A stretch of DNA of 14,702 bases from Phycisphaerae bacterium SM23_33 (GTDB lineage: Bacteria; Planctomycetota; Phycisphaerae; SM23-33). Each line of letters starts with the position of its first letter. Within the stretch, counting starts at the first letter, position 1. Of this stretch, positions 7,291-13,531 are shown in pieces. Position numbers and translations under genes: made by a program. The stretch covers positions 1 through 14,702 of the forward strand of contig LJUF01000053.1 in assembly GCA_001303665.1 (NCBI GenBank), written 5' to 3'. The notes under the pieces were generated by a model. The model saw only the letters and a list, made by a program, of their open reading frames with translations. It made no database searches and was not told the DNA's origin.

Positions 7291-8409
7291 CTATTTCACC
7301 CAGGCAAGGAGGCGCTTGGTCTCCCCGGCCAGTGCAAGCAGGTAGTCCAGACACTCCGCGTAGTGCGCCATCAGCTCCTCCAGGCGCTGCGGATCGCGAA
7401 CCTGGAGGGGGTGCCCCTCGTCAATGGCTCGATGAACGAGATCGGGGATTCCTGAGGTGATGCGAATGGCCAGGTTGCCCAGGCATCCGAAGCGGGCGAG
7501 GCGATCGTCCCCATCCCAGCCGGCCCGCCGCAGCCCCTGAAGATAGGCCCCGATGGCAGGCTCGGTGATCTCATCGACCCGCCCGAGTTTCGGACCGTCG
7601 AAGACGGCCGCGCAGCCGATGAGCGTGACCACGTCAAAGCCGATGACGCCGCTGCCGGAGAAGTGCCAGTCCACGGCCACCGTTTGCTCATCGGAGCCGT
7701 CCGGGGCGATCATGTTCGAGGGGTTAAAGTCGCCGTGAGTGAGTGTCAGCGGCAGCCGCTCCAGGGCGTCGAGCATGGCATTCCGCTGATCGAACAGTGC
7801 CGGGAGCCCCTTGCCGCGGTCACCCTCAAAGACCCTGGCGGCCACGGGATGTGCCTTGGCGACGGCGAGGCCCCGTTGGGTCCTCTTGTGGCCTTCGGCG
7901 GCGTGTTTGCGAAGCCACCAGCTCGTGTCGAACCAGTCGTCCTCAGGAAGCGGCCTGCCGCACAGGTACGCCCCTTGGCACTCGCCCAGGTGCGTGAGGG
8001 CCGCATAGAAACGCTCCATCGGCCAGTCCCTGCTGGAGATTCCCGCCACGTTCGTCATCCAGATCCACGGCTCATCGCCTGGGGGTTCCTCGATGCCGAG
8101 GCAACGCGGCGCCGCCATGGGACCGGGCAGATCGTCGAGCACGCCTGAGCCGTACATGAGCGGCTCACGCTGCCAGCGGTCCCCCTCTGGTCGCAGCGGC
8201 CGGGGGATCTTCAGAATGAGCGACCAGGAGCGCTTGCGGCCCTCACCGACGGCCGTGCCGGTGAAGCGGCTGACCAGGTTGCCCGCTCCGTCCCAGGAGC
8301 CCTTCAAGACTTCACTGTCCCATTGCGTTACCTCTCCGATCTCGCACCCCAGGGCGCGACTGACGAAGGGCTTCAGGATGTCGGCGTTCAGTCTTTCCAG
8401 CCGGGACAT
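7291..8409 (-). CDS. APH-fold phosphotransferase family protein
   Basis: 372 aa. The start at 8409 is ATG with GGAG 8 nt upstream. Kinase-like features of the aminoglycoside/choline kinase superfamily are visible: LILKIPR with K67 as the likely ATP lysine, E82 in WQREPLMYG as its partner, the catalytic loop HGDFNPSN (225-232, with D227 as base and N232), and VDWHFSG (246-252) with metal-binding D247 followed by GFDVV. The enzyme should transfer phosphate from ATP to a small hydroxyl or amino substrate in the cytoplasm. The substrate cannot be read from sequence, and antibiotic resistance should not be assumed. It has no signal peptide, unlike its neighbours. It ends 37 nt from the convergent propeller gene and lies downstream of the second propeller on the same strand. 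Confidence 0.85.
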   Translation of the reverse strand: MSRLERLNADILKPFVSRALGCEIGEVTQWDSEVLKGSWDGAGNLVSRFTGTAVGEGRKRSWSLILKIPRPLRPEGDRWQREPLMYGSGVLDDLPGPMAAPRCLGIEEPPGDEPWIWMTNVAGISSRDWPMERFYAALTHLGECQGAYLCGRPLPEDDWFDTSWWLRKHAAEGHKRTQRGLAVAKAHPVAARVFEGDRGKGLPALFDQRNAMLDALERLPLTLTHGDFNPSNMIAPDGSDEQTVAVDWHFSGSGVIGFDVVTLIGCAAVFDGPKLGRVDEITEPAIGAYLQGLRRAGWDGDDRLARFGCLGNLAIRITSGIPDLVHRAIDEGHPLQVRDPQRLEELMAHYAECLDYLLALAGETKRLLAWVK

Positions 8410-8522
8410 TGTCGGTACTCCGTCCTCAGAACGGCCGGCGAATTGTGCCTAGCGCAGGGGCCAAATCTGCCCAGCCATACCTGGCAGACAAGGAGGAAGC
8501 TGCACGCACCTGCCCGGAGCCT

Positions 8523-8590
8523 GGGTACCACCTCGACGCATGCTCTACACAGAAATCGAGGCAGACAGGGAGCTTCTCGACGCGGGTACC
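8523..8590. repeat. Order-swapped short repeats with nested palindromes
   Basis: GGGTACC (8523-8529) is followed by CTCGACGC (8532-8539). The same two words return in opposite order, CTCGACGC (8576-8583) then GGGTACC (8584-8590). GGTACC is self-complementary, so the outer words can pair, and CCTCGA (8531-8536) can pair with TCGAGG (8556-8561) inside. The element lies in the 183-nt gap immediately after the propeller stop codon and before the phosphotransferase start. It could be a transcript-end or processing structure, or a protein site. Confidence 0.5.
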
Positions 8591-8592
8591 TA

Positions 8593-10164
8593 CTATCGCC
8601 TTCTCTTGCCCGCGCGCCGGCGCAGCAGCGCCATCGCCCCCGCCAGCAGCAGCGCCATCGCCGCCGGTTCGGGGATCGTGAACCGGATGATGATGCTGTC
8701 CAGTTGCCCCCCGGCGAAGGCGCCCTGGTAGGCGTTGACGGCCGGCCAGCCCGGACCGTAGGCCTCCCCGGCCAGGCAGACGTTGCCCTGCCCGTCGAGG
8801 AAGCCGCACCGCGCGCCCTCGTCGCTTGCCCCGCCGACGAACGTCCCGTACAGCACGCCGCTGAAGTCGGCCTTCAGCAGCACCCAGGCCGCGTCCCTGC
8901 CCACGCTCTTGACGGTCTGGTACGCCCCGGGCGTGGTCGGGAAGTTGGCGCTGATGCTGGTGCCGCTAAGCATCACGTTCCCGGCGGCGTCAACGTACAC
9001 CCCGTCGGTGTTGCCGTCGGTGCCGTCCCCGCCGATGAAGGTCCCGGCCAGGAGCGCCCCGGTCAGGGAGAACTTGGCGATGGCCCAGTCCTGTCCGCCC
9101 CGCAGAACAGTCCCCAGCGCCCCGGGCGTGGTCGGCCAGTCCGGCGAAGTGGTACCGGCGGTCACGTAGGCGTTGCCCTGCGCGTCCAGGGCCAGGTTGT
9201 GCGTGCTGAGGACCTCCCCGCCGCTGCCGCCCACGTAGGTGCCGTAGATGAGCTGCGAGCCGTCCGGGGAGACCTTGGCCAGGTACAGGTCGTTGCCGCC
9301 GTTATAGGACGGGTCGGCCGCACCCGGCGTCGTCGGCAGGTCCGTTGATACGGTCCAGCAAAGCAGGTGGACGTTCTTGTCGGCGTCCACGCGGATGCTG
9401 GCGTCGTGCGAATCGTTCGCCGTGCCGCCCAGAAAGGTCGCCCACTCGACCGCCGAGCCGTCGTTGCGGATCTTGACGATGCCGGTGTCGTTCCCGCCGC
9501 GCGGCGCGCTTTGGTAGGCGTTGGTGAACCACGCCGCCGGGGGCAGGGCCCCGCCGGTGGTGCAGCCCAGCGGGACGTACACGTCTCCGTCGGCGTCCAG
9601 GGCCAGGTCGCGGCACATGGCGGCCACGCCGATGTACGTGGACCACACCAGGCTGCCGCCGTCGGGGGCGAGTTTGGCCACGAAGGCGTTCTGCTGGCCG
9701 TAGCCCCCCGCCGGCCCTCCCTGGAACGTGGGCTGGAGGGCGTTGTGGACGGGGAAGCCCGGCCCGGCGCGCCCGGCCACGTACACGTACCCGTCGGCGT
9801 CCACCTCGACGGCGTAGGCGCGGTCGTAGTTGGGGCCGCCCAGGTACGTCGACCAGATCAGGTTGCCGGTGGGTCCAAACTTGGCCACGAAGGCGTCGAG
9901 GTAGCCGGAGGTCCCGATGTCCGAGCCGCCGGTCGAATAGGTCCGCTGGTAGGCCCCCGGGGTGGTGGGGAAGTTCGCCGAGGCCGTCCCGCCCACGACG
10001 TAGACGTTGCCCGCGGCGTCGGAGCAGACGTCGCGGGCGTGCTCCCAGTCGCTCCCGCCCAGGAACGTCGAGAAGGCCACGTCGTACTCCAGGGCACCGG
10101 CCGATGATGCCCAGGCCACGAGGCACACCGCTGCCACAACCAAGCCTGCACGCGTAATGCGCAT
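8593..10164 (-). CDS. SBBP-repeat beta-propeller protein with PEP-CTERM sorting signal
   Basis: 523 aa. ATG at 10164 has an ideal ribosome site AAAGGAGG (complement of 10171-10178) and a signal peptide (GLVVAAVCLVAWASSAGA, 7-24). SBBP-type blades begin at FSTFLGGSD (31) and recur as WSTYLGGPN, WSTYIGV, WATFLGGTA, YGTYVGGSG, AGTFIGGDG and YGTFVGGAS; the closing strand is DSIIIRF. The last 27 residues (497-523) are a classic PEP-CTERM signal: IPEP, a hydrophobic segment AAMALLLAGAMALL, then RRRAGKRRR. Known PEP-CTERM proteins are processed by an exosortase encoded elsewhere and end up on or outside the cell surface, often with exopolysaccharide. Peculiar segments such as STYLGGPNYDRAYAVEVD and AGRAGPGFP match the propeller at 5655-7253 in the same order. 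Confidence 0.93.
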   Translation of the reverse strand: MRITRAGLVVAAVCLVAWASSAGALEYDVAFSTFLGGSDWEHARDVCSDAAGNVYVVGGTASANFPTTPGAYQRTYSTGGSDIGTSGYLDAFVAKFGPTGNLIWSTYLGGPNYDRAYAVEVDADGYVYVAGRAGPGFPVHNALQPTFQGGPAGGYGQQNAFVAKLAPDGGSLVWSTYIGVAAMCRDLALDADGDVYVPLGCTTGGALPPAAWFTNAYQSAPRGGNDTGIVKIRNDGSAVEWATFLGGTANDSHDASIRVDADKNVHLLCWTVSTDLPTTPGAADPSYNGGNDLYLAKVSPDGSQLIYGTYVGGSGGEVLSTHNLALDAQGNAYVTAGTTSPDWPTTPGALGTVLRGGQDWAIAKFSLTGALLAGTFIGGDGTDGNTDGVYVDAAGNVMLSGTSISANFPTTPGAYQTVKSVGRDAAWVLLKADFSGVLYGTFVGGASDEGARCGFLDGQGNVCLAGEAYGPGWPAVNAYQGAFAGGQLDSIIIRFTIPEPAAMALLLAGAMALLRRRAGKRRR

Positions 10165-10251
10165 GGCAATCCTCCTTTGACGAGCGCCTGCTGTGTGAGC
10201 CGAGCTTTTGCAGGCGGTTTCCGGCTGACGGTCACCGCCAGCAACTGCCGT

Positions 10252-10280
10252 ATTCTACCTTGCTTTGGCGTTTTCGACAA
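10252..10280 (-). promoter_or_regulatory. Candidate sigma-70 promoter of the PEP-CTERM propeller gene
   Basis: On the minus strand, TTGTCG (10275-10280), exactly 17 nt, then TAGAAT (10252-10257). It is about 85 nt upstream of the ATG. The -10 box sits in the context GG-TAGAAT-A-CGG, the same surrounding bases as in the 86-bp modules (GG-TATAAT-G-CGG). Confidence 0.55.
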
Positions 10281-10394
10281 GCCGCTCCCTTGCCGGGTGC
10301 ATGAAGGGCCCTTGACAGGACGCGGGCTCCCCGCCCCGGAACGGATGGATTTGCCCGGAAACTCCTCCGATGGCGGCACGCGCGCGTTATCGGC

Positions 10395-10422
10395 TTGCAG
10401 CAGCCCGCGCCCGTGGTAAACT
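10395..10422 (+). promoter_or_regulatory. Candidate extended -10 promoter of the 10454 gene
   Basis: TTGCAG (10395-10400), 16 nt, then TAAACT (10417-10422), preceded by TGG to form an extended -10. The predicted leader is about 25 nt and contains the AGAGGA ribosome site (10441-10446 region). The bases around the -10 box (GG before, CGG after) again resemble the other promoters here. Confidence 0.45.
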
Positions 10423-10453
10423 CGGGGCTCCAGCCGACAGAGAGGACTTTGCC

Positions 10454-11248
10454 ATGAACGCGTTTCTGTATCTGTCGCTGATCCCGGAGTCCCTGGTCGC
10501 TTCCATGCTCCCCCCGCGGGAGTTCGGGGCCTACCTGGCCACCGGAACGCGCAAAAGGCCCCATGGCCAGGCAATGTTCTTCCAGGTCAGGCCCGACTTC
10601 CAAAGCGATTACTTCGACATCGCCAGCGCCGACCGGCAATGCCTGCCCCACGCCGACGGCCAGCCCAAGCACTCGGTGTACCTGGGCGTCTACCGCGTGC
10701 TCGAGCACGTCCCCCTGGACGCCATACAAAACCTCTATCTGGCCACCGCCCATGGCCGGGTGCTGGAAATCCAGCCCGCCCCGCTGCCCCGCGAGCCCGG
10801 CGTGAAGTACCACCTGTACCAGGAGATCGTGCCGGTCAGCCCGCTGATTGCCAGCTCCCTGTCGCCTCAGGACTTCCGCAGGCACATCACCGACCCGGCT
10901 CGGCCGTTCCACGTCCCCCGGATATGCTTCGCCCAGCTCGACCTGGGCGAGCTGGCGGACGATCCGGCCTCCGGCACCGGCGCCGGCCTGCCGTATCCCA
11001 ACCTTGAGCACATCCGAAGCTGTCTTTGCGAGCTGACGCCGCAGGGCACCAAGGAGACCAAGACGGTCGATCGCATCGGGCGGCGCAGCCTGATCTACCG
11101 TTCCGTCAAGAGCGGCTTTTACGTCGGCGACGAGCAGGGGCTGCTGTTCTATCCCTTCCCCACCCGGCCGCAGTTGGAGGGGGAGTACTATTCCTGGTGG
11201 CGGTGCGCCAACGACGCCGAGCTGGAGCACACCGCCTTCGCCCTGTGA
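10454..11248 (+). CDS. Conserved-looking orphan protein with apparent internal duplication
   Basis: 264 aa from ATG 10454, with AGAGGA upstream; 84 nt of in-frame sequence before it cover the predicted promoter and are not coding. There is no signal peptide, so it is probably cytoplasmic. Two segments look alike: LVASMLPPREFGAYLA...GQAMFFQV (14-45) and LIASSLSPQDFRRHIT...PRICFAQL (131-162), each a helix followed by a strand. The halves suggest a tandem domain. Other features are HSVYLGVYRVLEHVPLDAIQ (73-92), RRSLIYRSVKSGFYVGDEQG (210-229) and a Trp/Tyr-rich end (YYSWWRC). I have an impression of similar proteins in anaerobic bacteria but recall no function. It is divergent from the PEP-CTERM propeller gene and the only clearly non-exported protein besides the phosphotransferase and perhaps DUF1961. 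Confidence 0.82.
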   Translation: MNAFLYLSLIPESLVASMLPPREFGAYLATGTRKRPHGQAMFFQVRPDFQSDYFDIASADRQCLPHADGQPKHSVYLGVYRVLEHVPLDAIQNLYLATAHGRVLEIQPAPLPREPGVKYHLYQEIVPVSPLIASSLSPQDFRRHITDPARPFHVPRICFAQLDLGELADDPASGTGAGLPYPNLEHIRSCLCELTPQGTKETKTVDRIGRRSLIYRSVKSGFYVGDEQGLLFYPFPTRPQLEGEYYSWWRCANDAELEHTAFAL

Positions 11249-11423
11249 CGGCCGCCCCGAGCTTGCCAGCGTGGGAAGCCGCCCAAGCGCGATTTCGGGG
11301 AGAACAAGGCGGAGGAGCGGAACCTGGTGATGCTCGGGTCGGCCGAGGGTCGCTGCGGCTGCGGCGGGTGGTGTGGCCGTGCCGGCGCTGCCGGCCAGAC
11401 GAGCGGGCCGGCTCTGTTGGAGG
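11249..11423. other. Convergent gap with an in-frame continuation past the stop
   Basis: This gap lies between the 10454 gene and the porin remnant. In the same frame as the 10454 gene, after its TGA, 11282-11341 reads KRDFGENKAEERNLVML with GC-rich third positions typical of coding sequence here. It may be a fossil C-terminal extension or chance. No terminator with a T-tract is visible. Confidence 0.3.
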
Positions 11424-12113
11424 TCAGAACCGCATCTGCAATCGGCAGCCCACCACGTAGGCCCCGTGCACGCCATCCACGCCACCGGGGTTCCGCACGT
11501 ACTGGAATGACGGGGACAGGCTCAGCCAGGGGGTGATCCTGGCGTTGTAGTACACCTCGATCGCGGATTCGCACGACCTATCGTACCCGGCGGCCGCGAC
11601 CAGCCTGCCCAGGGCGAAGCCGGCGGCCAGCACGTCCTCGTCACGGGTGGGGAGCAGGCCCTTATACCGCACCCCTGCGCTCCAGAAGCTGCTGATGTCG
11701 CTTACCGCATCATCGGCCAGGCCGTAACGAACGAAGGCGCCGAGTCCCTGATCGGCTTTGCCGCCGTCCCCGGCGGGCTCTCGCCACAGCATCTGGTCGA
11801 GGCTGAGGTAGAGGCCCGTGTCGTCGCGCTTGGTCCCCCCGCCATGCTTGTCCTTGTCTTGCGGGTCGTACCAGAAGCCGACCCGGTACATGCCCGCCAG
11901 CGGGCCGTTCGGCGAGGGGACGTGCGGGGCAAAGCCCATCTCGAAGATGCTGAAGAAATGGTCGGGGCCGTGGAAGGCCGTGTTGAAGCCGGTCTCCCTC
12001 TTGTCGGCCTGGGCATCGGCGACCGCCGCCGACAGGTACCACCACTCCAAAGGCTCGAGGTGCACGAACATGCCCAGCCCGTCCTTGGGGAAGGGAATCG
12101 TGGGGTTGTTCAC
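11424..12113 (-). CDS. OprB porin, C-terminal fragment as an open frame
   Basis: The frame from GTG 12113 (NNPTIPFPKDG...) to the stop encodes the barrel C-terminus. The GTG is an internal Val codon of the original gene with no ribosome site. Porin homology in this frame extends upstream to about 12199, so it is a fragment and not an independent gene. It lacks a signal peptide. Confidence 0.6.
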   Translation of the reverse strand: MNNPTIPFPKDGLGMFVHLEPLEWWYLSAAVADAQADKRETGFNTAFHGPDHFFSIFEMGFAPHVPSPNGPLAGMYRVGFWYDPQDKDKHGGGTKRDDTGLYLSLDQMLWREPAGDGGKADQGLGAFVRYGLADDAVSDISSFWSAGVRYKGLLPTRDEDVLAAGFALGRLVAAAGYDRSCESAIEVYYNARITPWLSLSPSFQYVRNPGGVDGVHGAYVVGCRLQMRF

Positions 12114-12769
12114 CAGGGCGCTGTTGAGGAACTGGCAGGTCTCGTCGTTGGCGTAGGCGTTGCCGTCGAAGGCGCCGGGACGGTGCCGGCATTCGAACCC
12201 GGCCGACCCTCGAGCAGCGACTGCTGATAGTAGAGCCTGGCCAGATAGATGCTGTAGTCCCCGCTTGCGTCGTCGTTGACGTCGCCCACGGCGCTTCCCA
12301 CGCAGGAGGCGTCCAAGCCGTCAGACCAGCTTCCTTTGGCCTTGGCGAAGATGGCCGCGCCTGCCACGTTGAGCAGCTTCTCCAGGTCGAGTGCCAGGCC
12401 CAGGTCGTAGCTGCCGGCGTATCGGCCGCTATGGCGATGGGTGCTGATTCCACCCCGAAGGTTGACCTGATACACCTGGGTGAGGTCGAGTTGGATCTTC
12501 ACCCCGGCCGACGCCAGGTGCTTGCCGAAGCCGAGCCAATCGTCCGTGAGCGTCTGTCGCTCGAAGAGCGCGTGGGCCCTCGGCGTGACCTCTGCCGCGG
12601 CGCCGCCCGGAGCTTCCGCCGACCCCGGCTGCTGGGCCTGAGTATTGCCTTGCCACAAGGCCAGGGTGAACGGCAACAAGAGCAGGGCCACGCGTCCTCG
12701 CGGTGGGCTGCGGCTTACTTGCTGGTCCGGGCAGCAGCTTCCGGCATCTCGGGCAAACATGGGATGCAC
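12110..12769 (-). CDS. OprB porin, N-terminal fragment as an open frame
   Basis: This is the open frame carrying the signal peptide and first third of the porin. The last 30 or so codons (after residue 189, below about 12203) are Pro/Thr/Ser-rich out-of-frame sequence ending at TGA 12112-12110. It would make a truncated, non-functional barrel unless the frame is restored. Confidence 0.6.
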   Translation of the reverse strand: MHPMFARDAGSCCPDQQVSRSPPRGRVALLLLPFTLALWQGNTQAQQPGSAEAPGGAAAEVTPRAHALFERQTLTDDWLGFGKHLASAGVKIQLDLTQVYQVNLRGGISTHRHSGRYAGSYDLGLALDLEKLLNVAGAAIFAKAKGSWSDGLDASCVGSAVGDVNDDASGDYSIYLARLYYQQSLLEGRPGSNAGTVPAPSTATPTPTTRPASSSTAPW

Positions 12770-13364
12770 TCGAACCCTCTGGCTGCAGGGCTTGGCGTTC
12801 CAGGCACGACGGGCCAGGTCTGGCCGCTTGAGAACGCCCGCCGCGCCCGCCGGCAGCGCCGGAGCCCTTGGCCTCGCGGCGGTCCTGCCGGCTCATTGAG
12901 GCGTCCCCGACGCCGCCGGCGGCGCGGGCGCGGCCCTTACAGGGAGCGGCATCGATTCATGGCAGACCGCGGGGCCGACCCCACTCGGCCCCCGGCCGCC
13001 TGGCGGCATGCTGCCGCGTGCAAAGGCAATTGTCAGTCGCTGGCCGGAGGGTGGACCCGCACGCATTCAGTTCCTCGTCCTGCCTTTTGGCCACCAAGGC
13101 CGCACCGGCAAGCCTGACGCGGTCCATGCAAGCACAGTGCCAAGGTGCCGTCGGCTGGGTCCGGGCCGGAATAACCGGGTCTGAGCTGCCAATCGGGCCG
13201 CGTGTGTTCTGCCTGAGGGGTTACCCCCGGGGTTGGGCGGACAGCTCCTGCCCGCTGGTGGCGCCGGAATATCCAGGCAGGGTTCAGGGAAGCAGGACGC
13301 GTCTGGCCGGCAGAACCTCACTCGCCCAAGGCTGCCCCGGCTAGGTCAGCCCGGGTCAAGAGCT
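12770..13364. other. Long gap without a recognisable gene
   Basis: Roughly 600 nt. The open frames here are Arg/Pro/Ser/Ala-rich, start at arbitrary places and show no family motif on either strand. The only specific signals seen are the sigma-54-like sequence at 13127-13143 and the porin ribosome site near 12775-12780. It may be the long upstream region of the porin gene plus decayed remains of the SGNH gene to its right. Confidence 0.5.
13127..13143 (-). promoter_or_regulatory. Sigma-54 (RpoN)-like -24/-12 promoter sequence
   Basis: The minus strand reads T-TGGCAC-TGTGC-TTGCA, matching the sigma-54 consensus TGGCAC-N5-TTGCW with correct GG/GC spacing. It points toward the porin remnant, whose start is about 360 nt further on. 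An exact match of this length is unlikely by chance in a window this size. The long leader and lack of an evident activator gene or enhancer site keep confidence moderate. Confidence 0.4.
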
Positions 13365-13373
13365 GATCACGGC

Positions 13374-13487
13374 GACGGCACGCATCCCAGCGGCGGCAGC
13401 GGCGCGGCGAAGGTGGGCCGGATGCTGCTGGAATTCTTCCGGACCGATCCGCTGGCGCGGGGCTGGTTCGTGGCGGAGAAACGATAG
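13374..13487 (+). pseudogene. Stranded C-terminus of an SGNH/GDSL hydrolase
   Basis: The last 37 codons of a plus-strand frame read GDGTHPSGGSG then KVGRMLLEFFRTD and GWFVAEKR before TAG. DGTHPS carries the Asp and His of the SGNH catalytic dyad (DxxHP), and the following helix (GxxKVxxMLLxFF) and WFV ending are what I recall from SGNH hydrolase C-termini. Upstream in this frame, and in other frames back to about 12800, there is no GDSL block or other SGNH motif, so only the tail survives. SGNH enzymes are carbohydrate or lipid esterases, in keeping with the locus. Confidence 0.55.
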
Positions 13488-13507
13488 CGGCCGGAATGGG
13501 GCTCACC

Positions 13508-13527
13508 CCGCCGGGGCCGGCCGGCGG
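13508..13527. terminator. GC-rich hairpin between converging genes
   Basis: CCGCCGG (13508-13514), a 6-nt loop, then CCGGCGG (13521-13527) form a 7-bp GC-only stem. It lies between the end of the SGNH remnant and the stop of the leftward gene at 13532. There is no T-tract on either side, so it could stall or protect transcript ends but is not a canonical Rho-independent terminator. Confidence 0.3.
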
Positions 13528-13531
13528 CCGG

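Larger units (their letters stand above)
11424..12769 (-). pseudogene. oprB-like: OprB-family carbohydrate-selective porin, frameshifted
   Basis: Both halves of an outer-membrane sugar porin are present but in different frames. The N-terminal part starts at GTG 12769 (AGAGGG 5 nt upstream) with a signal peptide (VALLLLPFTLALWQ, cleavage near TQAQQ). It contains OprB-typical LTDDWLGFGKHLASAGVKIQ, LDLTQVYQVNLRGG, GSYDLGLALDLEKL and DYSIYLARLYYQQSLLEG. After about codon 189 (12203) the match stops and resumes two frames over at GFECR (from about 12199) with FDGNAYANDETCQFLNSAL, NPTIPFP, ETGFNTAFHG, GMYRVGFWYDP and FVRYGLADD, ending with Phe as outer-membrane barrels do. From memory, the family has about ten residues (a VGKLDLTG-like strand) between these segments, so a short deletion rather than a one-base error is likely. 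Sugar uptake would be the ancestral role. Confidence 0.85.

Noticed and set aside
8323..9348. 341-codon plus-strand open frame
   Set aside because: Antisense to the phosphotransferase start and the PEP-CTERM propeller; composition is that of a shadow frame.
10312..10317. Perfect TTGACA on the plus strand upstream of the 10454 gene
   Set aside because: No acceptable -10 box lies 15-19 nt downstream; TTGCAG/TAAACT at 10395-10422 is better placed.
10232..11485. 417-codon minus-strand open frame
   Set aside because: Antisense to the 10454 gene and spanning its promoter; no domain signature.
12868..13344. 158-codon plus-strand open frame in the long gap
   Set aside because: Ser/Arg/Pro/Ala-rich composition, no ribosome site and no family motif; it does not join the SGNH tail in frame.
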